Source: Umezawaea beigongshangensis
GTDB lineage: Bacteria > Actinomycetota > Actinomycetes > Mycobacteriales > Pseudonocardiaceae
Direction: 5' to 3'
Length of the DNA stretch: 64,000 bases
NCBI RefSeq assembly: GCF_016464305.1
Contig: NZ_JAEIOJ010000010.1
Location: forward strand, 62,001 to 126,000
Each line of letters begins with the position of its first letter. The first letter of the stretch is position 1. The notes below the pieces were generated by a model, which had not been told where the DNA came from, did not search any database, and worked only from the letters and a program-made list of their open reading frames with translations. This document shows, in pieces, positions 17,917 through 26,260 of this stretch. The translations under genes were made by a program, and so were the position numbers.

Positions 17917-19365
17917 TCAGGACCTGCGGGCCAGGAGGTGGGCGCGCGGCACCTTCTCCCCGGCGCCGGGTTCGCGCAGCAGTCGCGCCACCGGCACGAA
18001 CCCCGCCTCCTCCAGCAGTGCGGCGACCTCCTCGGGCGAGCGCGGGTGGAGGTCCAGCGACACCTCGTGGCCGAACCACTCCTCCAGGCGCACCGCCTCG
18101 CCCCAGAGCTGGAAGGCGAGCAGCACGTGGCCGCCCGGAGCCAGCACCCGGTGGAACTCGGCGACGGCGGCGGACAGCTCCTCCGGCGACAGGTGAATGA
18201 TCGAGTACCAGGCGACCACGCCGCCGAGCGCGCCGTCCGGCAGGTCCAGCGCGGTCATCGAACCCACGTCGAAGCGCAGGCCGGGACGGGCGCGCCGGGC
18301 CTGCGCGACCATCCCCGGCGACAGGTCGACGCCGAACACGGGAAGCCCGAGGTCGTGCAGGTGGGCGGTCACGTGACCGGGACCGCACCCGAGGTCGGCG
18401 ACCGGCCCCACGTCCCGCACGAGTTCGGCGAACCCGGCGAGCAGCGCGCGTTCCAGCGGCTTGTCCGCGAGGTCGTCGCCGAAGCGCTCGGCGTAGTCGG
18501 CGGCGATGGTGTCGTAGGACGAGCGGATCGCGGTGAGCGAGGAGGTCTCGGTCATGATCGCGACCGGTGGTGGGGGCAGCGGGTCGTCGTTCCGGGTTCC
18601 GATCGAGAACACGGCACCGGGTGCGGCGCAGGTGATCGGGCCGTCGTACGCGGTGGCCGCCCGCGCCACCGCGTGCTCCGCGGTCGAGAAGCGGCCGACG
18701 TGCGTGACGATCAGCCCGCGGGCCCGCGCGGCACTCGCCGTGGCACCGGCGTCCTCCCCCGTGTGGTGCACCACCGGGCCGTCGACCGGGACCGTCGCGC
18801 TCTCCGCCTCGCACAGCAGGACGTCGCAGTCCCGCGCCAGACTCGTCAGGTTCGAGCACGGAGCCGTGTCGCCGGAGTAGACGAGCGACGCTCTCGCGGT
18901 CTCGACGCGGACGGCGAACGCCGGGACGCCGTGCTCCACGGCCCTGGTCGTCAGGGTCAGACCGCCCACCCGCGTCCGGTGCCCGTCGTGCAGCTCGTGC
19001 ACGGCGAACGCCGACTCGACCGGGCTGCGCTCGGCCGAGTTGGTGAGGAAGTGGGCGAGCCGGTCGGCGATGCCCGGCGGGCCGTACAGCGGGATCGGGG
19101 CGGTCAGCCGGACGTCGGCGAAGAGCAGGCCGTAGTAGGCCGTGAGCAGGTCGGCGCTGTGGTCGGCGTGCAGGTGCGAGATCCAGACGGCGTCCACCTC
19201 GTCCAGTCGCGCGTACCGCTGGAGCGCGGCCAGCGTGCCCGTACCCGCGTCCATCCACAGCCGCGTGTCCCCGCAGGAGACCAGGTACCCGGAGCAGGGG
19301 TTGTCCGCGCTCGGGTACGGCGTCGCGCTGCCCAGGACGGTGAGGTGGAGATCGTCGTCGCTCAC
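17917..19365 (-). CDS. metallo-beta-lactamase-fold hydrolase fused to a SAM methyltransferase
   Basis: One open frame of 482 codons holds two enzymes. Residues 1 to about 262 are an MBL-fold metallo-hydrolase with SHLHADHSADL (HxHxDH zinc motif), a VYSGDTAP Asp, a VHHTGEDAG His and a final VTHVGRF His, resembling RNase Z-like small hydrolases. After a proline hinge (DPLPPPP), residues 271-482 are a class I methyltransferase (SYDTIAADYAERFGDDL, VADLGCGPGHVTAHL, VFGVDLSPGMV). No stop lies between them. The ATG of the methyltransferase part (18555) has no ribosome site, so a fusion is more likely than two genes. The GTG at 19365 is taken as start. Confidence 0.82.
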   Translation of the reverse strand: MSDDDLHLTVLGSATPYPSADNPCSGYLVSCGDTRLWMDAGTGTLAALQRYARLDEVDAVWISHLHADHSADLLTAYYGLLFADVRLTAPIPLYGPPGIADRLAHFLTNSAERSPVESAFAVHELHDGHRTRVGGLTLTTRAVEHGVPAFAVRVETARASLVYSGDTAPCSNLTSLARDCDVLLCEAESATVPVDGPVVHHTGEDAGATASAARARGLIVTHVGRFSTAEHAVARAATAYDGPITCAAPGAVFSIGTRNDDPLPPPPVAIMTETSSLTAIRSSYDTIAADYAERFGDDLADKPLERALLAGFAELVRDVGPVADLGCGPGHVTAHLHDLGLPVFGVDLSPGMVAQARRARPGLRFDVGSMTALDLPDGALGGVVAWYSIIHLSPEELSAAVAEFHRVLAPGGHVLLAFQLWGEAVRLEEWFGHEVSLDLHPRSPEEVAALLEEAGFVPVARLLREPGAGEKVPRAHLLARRS

Positions 19366-19406
19366 CCGCCGAGCGTAGACGTCCTGCCGGCTCGCGCGGT
19401 CGCGCC

Positions 19407-19425
19407 CGACCCCGCTCGGGGGTCG
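19407..19425. terminator. short stem-loop after the serine hydrolase gene
   Basis: CGACCCC (19407-19413) pairs with GGGGTCG (19419-19425) in the gap downstream of the minus-strand serine hydrolase stop. A modest terminator candidate. Confidence 0.4.
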
Positions 19426-19472
19426 AGCAGCACAGCCGTCCTCCCGGTCGGGCGGAGCAGCGGACGGTCGGC

Positions 19473-20954
19473 TCACTCCGCCCCGGCCCCGGTGACGGCG
19501 ATCGGACGCGCGAGCGCCGCGAGCCGTGCGAGGAGCACGGCAGCGCACCCGAGCGCCGCGGCGACGAGCAGCACCACGAACGTCGGGTAGAGGTAGAGGA
19601 CCTGCATCCAGGTGACGTCACGTCCTCGGTAGAGCAGGCCGACGACCTCGTCGACCGACGCGCACGACACCGGTGGCACGAGAAGCGGCAGCAGGCGCAC
19701 CGCGGTGCGCGGGTGCGCCGTCCGGGCGGCGGCCCAGCGGCGGGAGCGCACCACGCCGCGAGCGGTGAGCGCCACGGTCCCGGCGGCGAGCACCAGGAAC
19801 AGCGCGTCGAGCAGGAGGAGGAGCGAGGTCGGCGACGGCACGGTGGTGTTCTCCAGCACGGCGACGAGCCGGTCGGCGATGGCCCCGGCGTCGCCGTGGG
19901 TCAGCCCGGTGTTGGCCATGACCGCGATCCCGTAACCGGACTCGGGCAGCAGCACCTGGTGGGCGGTCGAGGTGAACAGGTCGCCGCCGTGCGCGATGAC
20001 CGGCGCCCCGGACGCGGTCGTCCCGACGGACCACCCCAGGGCGTAGGAACCCGAGTTGACCGAGGGGGTGTGCGTCTCGGCGATGCTCGACGCGGTGGCG
20101 ATCCGCCTGCCGTCCGGACCGCGGCCGCCGTTGTTCTGCGCGATCAGCCACGCGCCCATGTCGTGCGCCGAACTGAGCACTCCGCCGGAGCCGTTGCCGA
20201 AGGCGGGTGGCTCCGGCAGCGCGATCGGCACGCCGAGCACCACGAGGTGGCCCCGCGCGCTCGGCGGCAGGTCGCGCTCGGTGTTGACGGTGCGACTGTC
20301 GACCATGCCGAGCGGATCGAAGACGTGCTGCCGCACGTAGCTGTCGAACGGCTGGCCGCTGACCACCTCGACGAGTCGGGCCGCCACCTGGAAGTTCGGG
20401 TTGTGGTACTCGTGCCGGGAGCCGGGGTCGGCGGCCAGGCCAGCTGTGCTCGTGCCGGCCACCGCCTCCTGCAGCGAGTTCGGCTGCGGCCTGCTGAAGG
20501 CGGGGAAGGTCGTGTCGGACATCCCGGAGGTCTGGTCGAGCAGCTGGCGCACGGTGATCCCGGCTGCCCTCGGGTCGGCTGTGGTGAACTCCGGCAGGTG
20601 CGCGCGCACCGGTCCGTCGAGCTCCACCCGACCGGCCTCCACCAGCTGCATCACGGCGAGCGCGGTGAACGACTTGCTCACCGAGGCCACGGCCATCGCG
20701 GTGTGCTCCGTGATCGGATCACCGGCAGGGGTGTGGCCGTACCCGGCCGCGCGCACCACCTCGCTCCCCCGTGTGACGACCACCGCCGCACCGGGCAACG
20801 CGGTCGTCTCGCGGTGCTCCCGCACGACGGCGTCGACGGCGGCGGCGTCCAGGCCGGTGGGGGACGCGGCGAGAACAGCCGGGGTGGACCACCCGGCGGT
20901 GGACAACCCGGCGAGGACGGCCACACCCGCCAGGACGAGGGTTCGGTTCAGCAC
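19473..20954 (-). CDS. membrane-anchored serine hydrolase (class C beta-lactamase / DD-peptidase fold)
   Basis: This 493-residue protein has an N-terminal signal segment (RTLVLAGVAVLAGLSTAGW) and a penicillin-binding-protein fold domain with SVSK (SxxK), EYHNPN (YxN) and HGGDL (HxG) motifs. Its C-terminal quarter has three membrane helices (near 365-390, 415-435 and 450-480). The catalytic domain should face outward. Such proteins are annotated beta-lactamase-related or D-aminopeptidase-like; resistance is not implied. Its upstream region carries a striking double palindrome (20990-21030), likely an operator. Confidence 0.9.
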   Translation of the reverse strand: MLNRTLVLAGVAVLAGLSTAGWSTPAVLAASPTGLDAAAVDAVVREHRETTALPGAAVVVTRGSEVVRAAGYGHTPAGDPITEHTAMAVASVSKSFTALAVMQLVEAGRVELDGPVRAHLPEFTTADPRAAGITVRQLLDQTSGMSDTTFPAFSRPQPNSLQEAVAGTSTAGLAADPGSRHEYHNPNFQVAARLVEVVSGQPFDSYVRQHVFDPLGMVDSRTVNTERDLPPSARGHLVVLGVPIALPEPPAFGNGSGGVLSSAHDMGAWLIAQNNGGRGPDGRRIATASSIAETHTPSVNSGSYALGWSVGTTASGAPVIAHGGDLFTSTAHQVLLPESGYGIAVMANTGLTHGDAGAIADRLVAVLENTTVPSPTSLLLLLDALFLVLAAGTVALTARGVVRSRRWAAARTAHPRTAVRLLPLLVPPVSCASVDEVVGLLYRGRDVTWMQVLYLYPTFVVLLVAAALGCAAVLLARLAALARPIAVTGAGAE

Positions 20955-20989
20955 GACACGGATCTTCCAGCGGCCCGGTCTCCGCGACG

Positions 20990-21030
20990 TCGGACCGGAG
21001 TCCGAATCCCCAGATCGGACTCCGGTCCGA
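20990..21030. promoter_or_regulatory. nested double palindrome, putative operator
   Basis: TCGGACCGGAGTCCGA (20990-21005) and its exact reverse complement TCGGACTCCGGTCCGA (21015-21030) are separated by nine bases. Each arm is itself a 6-4-6 palindrome (TCGGAC-N4-GTCCGA). The pair starts 36 bases upstream of the serine hydrolase start. Two identical half-symmetric sites with 25-base centre spacing suggest two repressor dimers, for example of the TetR type; a cruciform or RNA hairpin is the alternative. Confidence 0.6.
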
Positions 21031-21124
21031 TCTCCCGCTCACCGTGGCGCGGATCGGGCGCTCGACGTCCCGGCCGGGCGCGTCAGGCGCACGACGTGCC
21101 CAGCCGCACCGGGAGCGGACACGG

Positions 21125-21158
21125 CGGAGCCGGGGCGACGACCGTCGCCCCGGCTCCG
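21125..21158. terminator. 15-bp stem-loop terminator of nrdJ
   Basis: Perfect 15-base arms (21125-21139 and 21144-21158) around GACC lie 34 bases after the nrdJ stop on the minus strand. Confidence 0.75.
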
Positions 21159-21191
21159 ACCGGGCACTTCATCCGCTGGAGGCGCTGGCGA

Positions 21192-24047
21192 TCAGCTGCA
21201 CCCGGAGGTGGAGCCGCAGCCCTCGCACAGGTAGCAGGAACCGGCCGGGCGCATCTTCGTGCCGCAGGTCATGCACAGCGGCGCGTCGGCGGCCTTGCCC
21301 AGGTGCAGCTCCAGCAGCTCGGTGGAGCTGCCCACGTGCGGGTCCTGCTTCGCGGGAGCGGCCTTCGGGACCTCCACCGCGGCGCTGGTCGGGGTCGCCG
21401 CCGCGTCCACGGTCGTGCGCAGACCCTCCAGGTCCACGTCCGCACCGCCGCCGTACTCGTTGGCGACCTGGGCGGAGCGCTCGTCGGCGGTGTAGATGCC
21501 GAGCTGGGCGCGCTTCTCCACCGGCAGGTAGTCCAGCGCCAGGCGGCGGAACAGGTAGTCCAGCACGCTGGTGGCGATCCGCACGTCCGGGTCGTCGGTC
21601 ATGCCGGCGGGCTCGAAGCGCAGGTTCTGGAACTTCGAGACGTAGAACTCCAGCGGGATGCCGTACTGCAGACCCACGGAGATCGACATCGAGAACGCGT
21701 CCATCACGCCGGCCAGCGTCGAGCCCTGCTTGCCGAGCTTGACGAAGATCTCGCCGAGACCGTCGTCGGGGTAGGAGCCCGCGTGCAGGTAGCCCTCCGC
21801 GCCGCCCACGGTGAACGACACCGTCTGGCTCGGGCGCTTCTTCGGCAGGCGCTTGCGGACCGGGCGGTACTCCACGACCGTCTCGGTCTTGGCCTCGGTG
21901 CCGTTGTTGGCGCCCTTGCCCGCCGACAGCGGCTGGCCGACCTTGCAGTTGTCGCGGTAGATCGCGAGCGCCTTGAGGCCCATCTTCCAGCCCTGGAAGT
22001 AGATCTCCTCGACCTCCTCGACGGTCGCCGTCTCCGGCATGTTGACCGTCTTGGAGATCGCGCCGGACAGGAACGGCTGCACGGCCGCCATCATCCGGAC
22101 GTGGCCCATCGGGGCGATGGCGCGCTCGCCCATCGCGCAGTCGAAGACCTCGTAGTGCTCCCGGCGCAGGCTGGGGGCGTCCACGACGTTGCCGTGCTCG
22201 GCGATGTGCTCGACGATGGCCTCGACCTGCTCGTCCTGGTAGCCCAGGGACTTCAGCGCGCGCGGCACCGTCTGGTTGACGATCTGCATGGAGCCGCCGC
22301 CGACGAGCTTCTTGAACTTGATCAGCGCCAGGTCGGGCTCGATGCCGGTGGTGTCGCAGTCCATCATCAGGCCGATGGTGCCCGTGGGGGCGAGCACGCT
22401 GGCCTGGGCGTTGCGCCAGCCGTTGCGGGCGCCGATCTCCAGCGCCTCCTGCCACGCCTGCGTCGCCACGGCGTGCACCTGCACGTCGTTGGCGTGCAGG
22501 GTGCGGATCAGGTCGTTCGCGGCGGCGTGCTTGCGCATGACGCGCTTGTGCGGGATCTCGTTGCGGGCGTAGCCCTCGTACGCGCCCACGATGCCCGCCA
22601 GCTCGGCGGAACGCCGGTAGGCGACACCGTTCATCAGCGAGGTGATCGTCGCGGCCAGCGCGCGGCCGCCGTCGGAGTCGTACGCGTGGCCGGTCGCCAT
22701 CAGCAGCGCGCCCAGGTTGGCGTAGCCGATGCCCAGCTGGCGGAACTTGCGGGTGGTCTCGCCGATCGCCGGGGTCGGGAAGTCGGCGAAGCAGATCGAG
22801 ATGTCCATCGCGGTGATGATGATCTCGACGGCCTTCGCGAAGGTCTTCGCGTCGAACGTGCCGTCGTCGCCGAGGAACTTCATCAGGTTCAGCGAGGCGA
22901 GGTTGCAGCTGGAGTTGTCCAGGTGCATGTACTCCGAGCACGGGTTGGACGCGGTGATGCGGCCGGTCTCCGACGCGGTGTGCCAGTCGTTGATCGTGTC
23001 GTCGTACTGGATGCCGGGGTCGGCGCACTCCCAGGCGGCCTTCGCGAGCTTGCGGAACAGGCCCTTGGCCTCGACGCGCTCGATGACCTCACCGGTCTGC
23101 CGCGAGCGCAGGCCGAAGTCGCCGCCGGACTCCACGGCGTGCATGAACTCGTCGGAGACGCGGACGGAGTTGTTGGCGTTCTGGTACTGCACGGACACGA
23201 TGTCCTTGCCGCCCAGGTCCATGTCGAAGCCGCCGTCGCGCAGGACGCGGATCTTCGCCTCCTCGCGCGCCTTCGTCTCGATGAACTCCTCCACGTCGGG
23301 GTGGTCGACGTCGAGGACGACCATCTTCGCCGCGCGGCGGGTCGCGCCACCGGACTTGATGGTCCCGGCGGAGGCGTCGGCGCCCCGCATGAAGGAGACC
23401 GGGCCGGACGCGGTGCCGCCCGAGGACAGCAGCTCCTTGGACGACCGGATGCGGGAGAGGTTCAGACCGGCGCCGGAGCCGCCCTTGAAGATGAGGCCCT
23501 CCTCGCGGTACCAGTTGAGGATCGACTCCATCGTGTCGTCGACGGCGAGGATGAAGCAGGCGCTGACCTGCTGCGGGGAGCTCGTGCCGACGTTGAACCA
23601 GACCGGGGAGTTGAAGCTGAACACCTGGTGCAGCAGCATCCAGGTGAGCTCGTGCTCGAAGATCACCGAGTCGGCGTCGGTGGCGAAGTAGCCGTGCTTC
23701 ACACCGGCGGCCACGTAGGTCTTCACCACGCGGTCGATGAGCTGCTTGAGGCTGCTCTCGCGCTGCTGCGTGCCCACCGCGCCGCGGAAGTACTTGCTGG
23801 TGACGATGTTGGTCGCGTTGATCGACCAGAACGACGGGAACTCCACGCCGCGCTGCTCGAAGTTCACCGTGCCGTCGCGCCAGTTGGTCATCACCACGTC
23901 GCGGTGCTCCCAGGTCACCTCGTCGTAGGGATGCACGCCCTCGGTGGTGTAGACCCGCTGCACCTTCAGCGTCTCGCGCTGCTGCTTTCCCCCCGCGCTG
24001 CTGCGCGGTGCTGACTTCTTGGCTGTGGCGCCGACGGTCTCGGTCAT
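21192..24047 (-). CDS. nrdJ: adenosylcobalamin-dependent (class II) ribonucleotide reductase
   Basis: The 951-residue enzyme reduces ribonucleotides to deoxyribonucleotides with coenzyme B12 as radical source and needs no oxygen. It has SFNSPVWFNVG, the substrate-site NPCSEYMHLDNSSCNLASLNL region, the large FKGGSGAGLNLSRIRSS insert typical of long class II enzymes, and a C-terminal zinc ribbon plus redox Cys pair (CMTCGTKM, CEGCGSTSGCS). The ATG at 24047 follows GAGGGAGAC. It lies 104 bases after nrdR on the same strand, forming an nrdR-nrdJ operon under NrdR control as in Streptomyces. No cobalamin riboswitch was recognised upstream. Confidence 0.97.
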   Translation of the reverse strand: MTETVGATAKKSAPRSSAGGKQQRETLKVQRVYTTEGVHPYDEVTWEHRDVVMTNWRDGTVNFEQRGVEFPSFWSINATNIVTSKYFRGAVGTQQRESSLKQLIDRVVKTYVAAGVKHGYFATDADSVIFEHELTWMLLHQVFSFNSPVWFNVGTSSPQQVSACFILAVDDTMESILNWYREEGLIFKGGSGAGLNLSRIRSSKELLSSGGTASGPVSFMRGADASAGTIKSGGATRRAAKMVVLDVDHPDVEEFIETKAREEAKIRVLRDGGFDMDLGGKDIVSVQYQNANNSVRVSDEFMHAVESGGDFGLRSRQTGEVIERVEAKGLFRKLAKAAWECADPGIQYDDTINDWHTASETGRITASNPCSEYMHLDNSSCNLASLNLMKFLGDDGTFDAKTFAKAVEIIITAMDISICFADFPTPAIGETTRKFRQLGIGYANLGALLMATGHAYDSDGGRALAATITSLMNGVAYRRSAELAGIVGAYEGYARNEIPHKRVMRKHAAANDLIRTLHANDVQVHAVATQAWQEALEIGARNGWRNAQASVLAPTGTIGLMMDCDTTGIEPDLALIKFKKLVGGGSMQIVNQTVPRALKSLGYQDEQVEAIVEHIAEHGNVVDAPSLRREHYEVFDCAMGERAIAPMGHVRMMAAVQPFLSGAISKTVNMPETATVEEVEEIYFQGWKMGLKALAIYRDNCKVGQPLSAGKGANNGTEAKTETVVEYRPVRKRLPKKRPSQTVSFTVGGAEGYLHAGSYPDDGLGEIFVKLGKQGSTLAGVMDAFSMSISVGLQYGIPLEFYVSKFQNLRFEPAGMTDDPDVRIATSVLDYLFRRLALDYLPVEKRAQLGIYTADERSAQVANEYGGGADVDLEGLRTTVDAAATPTSAAVEVPKAAPAKQDPHVGSSTELLELHLGKAADAPLCMTCGTKMRPAGSCYLCEGCGSTSGCS

Positions 24048-24151
24048 GTCTCCCTCGTAGTTTTTCTGCACGGCCACGTCCGAGCTCCCCGTCCGATGCG
24101 GTCCGTGCTTGTGCTGTCGCGATGCGGCCGGTGGGCCGTCGGCGCCGGGCG

Positions 24152-24622
24152 TCAGTCCGACGCCGGCGCCTCGCCCGTCTTGGCCGTGCGAAGATCGGAG
24201 ATCTCCTTCTCGAAGTCCTCGACGGACGAGAAGGAGCGGTAGACGCTCGCGAAGCGCAGGTAGGCGACTTCGTCGAGCTCGCGCAGGGGTCCCAGGATGG
24301 CCAGCCCGACCTCGTTGCTCGGGATCTCGGCGCACCCCGTGGAGCGGATGGACTCCTCCACGCGCTGCGCGAGCAGCTGGAAGGCGTCGTCGTCCACCGG
24401 ACGGCCCTGACAGGCCCTGCGCACGCCGAGGACCACCTTGTCCCGGCTGAACGGCTCGGTCACACCGGAGCGCTTGACCACCGCGAGGATCGCCTCCTCG
24501 ACGGTGGTGAACCGGCGGCCGCACTGGGAGCAGGAACGACGGCGGCGGATGACCTGTCCCTCGTCGGCCTCGCGAGAATCCACCACACGAGAGTCCGAAT
24601 TCCGACAGAACGGACAACGCAC
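24152..24622 (-). CDS. nrdR: transcriptional repressor NrdR
   Basis: The 156-residue repressor senses ATP/dATP and controls ribonucleotide reductase genes. Its zinc ribbon has Cys3, Cys6, Cys31 and Cys34 (CPFC, CSQC), and the ATP-cone domain starts around residue 46 ([21 protein letters not shown]). It is the first gene of the operon with nrdJ. Two NrdR boxes lie on its own promoter, so it should repress itself and nrdJ when dATP is plentiful. Confidence 0.97.
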   Translation of the reverse strand: MRCPFCRNSDSRVVDSREADEGQVIRRRRSCSQCGRRFTTVEEAILAVVKRSGVTEPFSRDKVVLGVRRACQGRPVDDDAFQLLAQRVEESIRSTGCAEIPSNEVGLAILGPLRELDEVAYLRFASVYRSFSSVEDFEKEISDLRTAKTGEAPASD

Positions 24623-24712
24623 GCCTGCTCCCCCTCCCCGAGGGCAGCATCGACCGCAACAGTCCTGCCGGTCGGGTTACCCACAACCTGTGGACTGCTT
24701 CCGTCGATGTGA

Positions 24713-24760
24713 CCACTAGATGTAGGGGTAGAACCTAGGCCGGAACGCAACACATGGCAA
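24713..24760 (-). promoter_or_regulatory. nrdRJ promoter with two NrdR boxes
   Basis: On the minus strand TTGCCA (24755-24760), a 17-base spacer and TAGGTT (24732-24737) form a clear promoter about 100 bases upstream of nrdR. One NrdR-like box is centred in 24713-24728 (core CTAGATGTAG, matching CwAnATnTwG) just downstream of the -10. A second, weaker box at 24745-24760 (core CAACACATGG) covers the -35. The boxes start 32 bases apart, the spacing expected for cooperative NrdR binding on one helix face. Confidence 0.7.
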
Positions 24761-24817
24761 ATCTAGAACGGCCGTGTCGCCCGTTGGTGCGTCACATCTA
24801 CGAAGGGCTACGAACGA

Positions 24818-25327
24818 TCACCGAGAGGCGTCGGTGAGACCGTCCGGGACCACCAGCGGCTGACCCGGAGCGACCCGCGAGTCGCGCAGGTCGTTCATCT
24901 CGACGATGCGGGAGGCGACGGCGGCCGTGTCGCTGCCGGGCGCCCACCTCTCCGCCAGGGACCACACGGACTCGCCCGGCTGGACGCGCACGAGGACCGT
25001 CCGCTCCGGCACGGTGGCGTCGGGCTCGTTCCCGGCGTTGACGTACACCAGCCCGAGGCACAGGACGGTGAGGGCGGCCAGCAGACCGAGGGCGAGCAGC
25101 TCCCAGCGCGACACGGCGTGCGGGCGGATCTCGCAGGAGACCGGCTCGGTCCGGCGGGGCACCACCGGCGCGGCGGCGGGCCTGCCCACCGGACGGCGCG
25201 TCTCGCCGACCTCGAAGCGGCGCAACACGCGCGGGCCGGGACGGATGCCCCCGCTCGGAGGCAGGTCCGCGGCACCGGCGCAGTCGATCAGTTCGAAGCT
25301 GGAACGAGTGCCGACGAGTACCGCCAT
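24818..25327 (-). CDS. LysM-domain membrane protein divergent from lexA
   Basis: The 169-residue protein has a cytoplasmic Arg/Pro-rich region, one membrane helix (about 74-95, WELLALGLLAALTVLCLGLVYV split at the membrane edge) and an outward LysM domain (about 113-160, VRVQPGESVWSLAERWAPG ... VAPGQPLVVP) that should bind peptidoglycan. The position next to lexA matches M. tuberculosis Rv2719c (ChiZ), a DNA-damage-induced cell-wall hydrolase that affects division. Two SOS boxes lie upstream. Whether this homologue has hydrolase activity is not visible from the sequence. Confidence 0.85.
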   Translation of the reverse strand: MAVLVGTRSSFELIDCAGAADLPPSGGIRPGPRVLRRFEVGETRRPVGRPAAAPVVPRRTEPVSCEIRPHAVSRWELLALGLLAALTVLCLGLVYVNAGNEPDATVPERTVLVRVQPGESVWSLAERWAPGSDTAAVASRIVEMNDLRDSRVAPGQPLVVPDGLTDASR

Positions 25328-25357
25328 GACGCCTCCGTCGCAGGTCGACGAGCAAGA

Positions 25358-25389
25358 TCGAACACGTGTTCGATCGAACGTACGTGCGA
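25358..25389. promoter_or_regulatory. tandem LexA (SOS) boxes for the LysM gene
   Basis: TCGAACACGTGTTCGA (25358-25373) is a perfect match to the actinobacterial SOS palindrome. It is followed at once by TCGAACGTACGTGCGA (25374-25389), which has one change in the right half. They lie 31-62 bases upstream of the LysM gene start. Confidence 0.85.
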
Positions 25390-25439
25390 GTTTTTACCAC
25401 CAGCGGCCGGGAGAGGGCCAGGACACGCCGGTGTTTACT

Positions 25440-25455
25440 TCGAACAGGTGTTTGA
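25440..25455. promoter_or_regulatory. LexA (SOS) box for lexA
   Basis: TCGAACAGGTGTTTGA matches TCGAAC-N4-GTTCGA with one change. It lies 85 bases upstream of the lexA start and should mediate autorepression. Confidence 0.8.
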
Positions 25456-25539
25456 TATGCGCGTACGTGGCGACTACCGTCGAACGCGAAGAACGATCAA
25501 CAGCCGGCCTCGACGCGGGACCGGTGAGGAGGAAGCACC

Positions 25540-26256
25540 GTGGCACGCAAGACCACCGAGGACCGAGTGGCGGACGCCGACGGCGCCGGGGCCGGCGGGC
25601 GTGCGTTCCCCGAGCCCGGCGAGATCGCCGGGAACGCCGGTCTGACCCTGCGTCAGCGCAAGGTGCTCGACGTCATCAGGGACTGGCTCGACCGCTTCGG
25701 CTACCCGCCCAGCGTGCGCGAGATCGGCGAGGCGGTCGGCCTCACCTCCACCTCCTCCGTCGCGCACCAGCTGCGCGCTCTGGAGCGCAAGGGCTACCTG
25801 CGCCGCGACCCCAACCGGCCGCGCGCCGTGGGCGTGCTGCCGACCGAGATCGACGCGGGCCTCAACCCCTCCTCGAAGCCGACCCCGGCCTACGTGCCGA
25901 TGGTGGGCCGGATCGCCGCCGGTGGGCCGATCCTGGCCGAGGAGTCGATCGAGGACGTGTTCCCCCTGCCCAGGGAGATCGTCGGCGAGGGCGAGCTGTT
26001 CCTGCTGAAGGTCGTCGGCGACTCGATGGTCGACGCCGCCATCACCGACGGCGACTGGGTCGTCGTCCGCCAGCAGCCGACCGCCGACAACGGCGACGTC
26101 GTCGCGGCGATGATCGACGGCGAGGCGACCGTGAAGACCTTCAAGCGGCGCGAGGACCACGTGTGGCTGATGCCGCACAACGACGCCTACGAACCCATCC
26201 TGGGCGACGAGGCGACCGTCCTGGGCAAGGTCGTCGCCGTCATGCGCCGCCTCTGA
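25540..26256 (+). CDS. lexA: SOS response repressor LexA
   Basis: The 238-residue protein has an N-terminal winged helix ([40 protein letters not shown]), the self-cleavage site Ala127-Gly128 in RIAAGGP, nucleophile Ser162 in GDSMVDAAI and general base Lys199 in ATVKTFK. It binds SOS boxes and cuts itself when RecA filaments form. The GTG start follows GAGGAGGAAGC. A 35-residue Ala/Gly-rich N-terminal extension precedes the DNA-binding domain, as in other actinomycetes. Confidence 0.97.
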   Translation: MARKTTEDRVADADGAGAGGRAFPEPGEIAGNAGLTLRQRKVLDVIRDWLDRFGYPPSVREIGEAVGLTSTSSVAHQLRALERKGYLRRDPNRPRAVGVLPTEIDAGLNPSSKPTPAYVPMVGRIAAGGPILAEESIEDVFPLPREIVGEGELFLLKVVGDSMVDAAITDGDWVVVRQQPTADNGDVVAAMIDGEATVKTFKRREDHVWLMPHNDAYEPILGDEATVLGKVVAVMRRL

Positions 26257-26260
26257 CCGC

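Noticed and set aside
18555-18556. Independent methyltransferase gene starting at ATG 18555
   Set aside because: No ribosome site precedes it and the upstream hydrolase frame runs into it without a stop, so a fused gene is more likely.
19473-20954. Antibiotic-resistance beta-lactamase
   Set aside because: SxxK, YxN and HxG motifs define a wide serine-hydrolase family; the three C-terminal membrane helices argue against a classic secreted beta-lactamase.
19713-24014. Open frame of over 1400 codons on the plus strand opposite the serine hydrolase and nrdJ
   Set aside because: Its product is low-complexity His/Arg/Val shadow sequence, and nrdJ on the other strand is certain.
24048-24820. Cobalamin riboswitch upstream of the B12-dependent reductase
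   Set aside because: No recognisable B12-box or matching stem pattern was seen; NrdR boxes explain the control of the operon.
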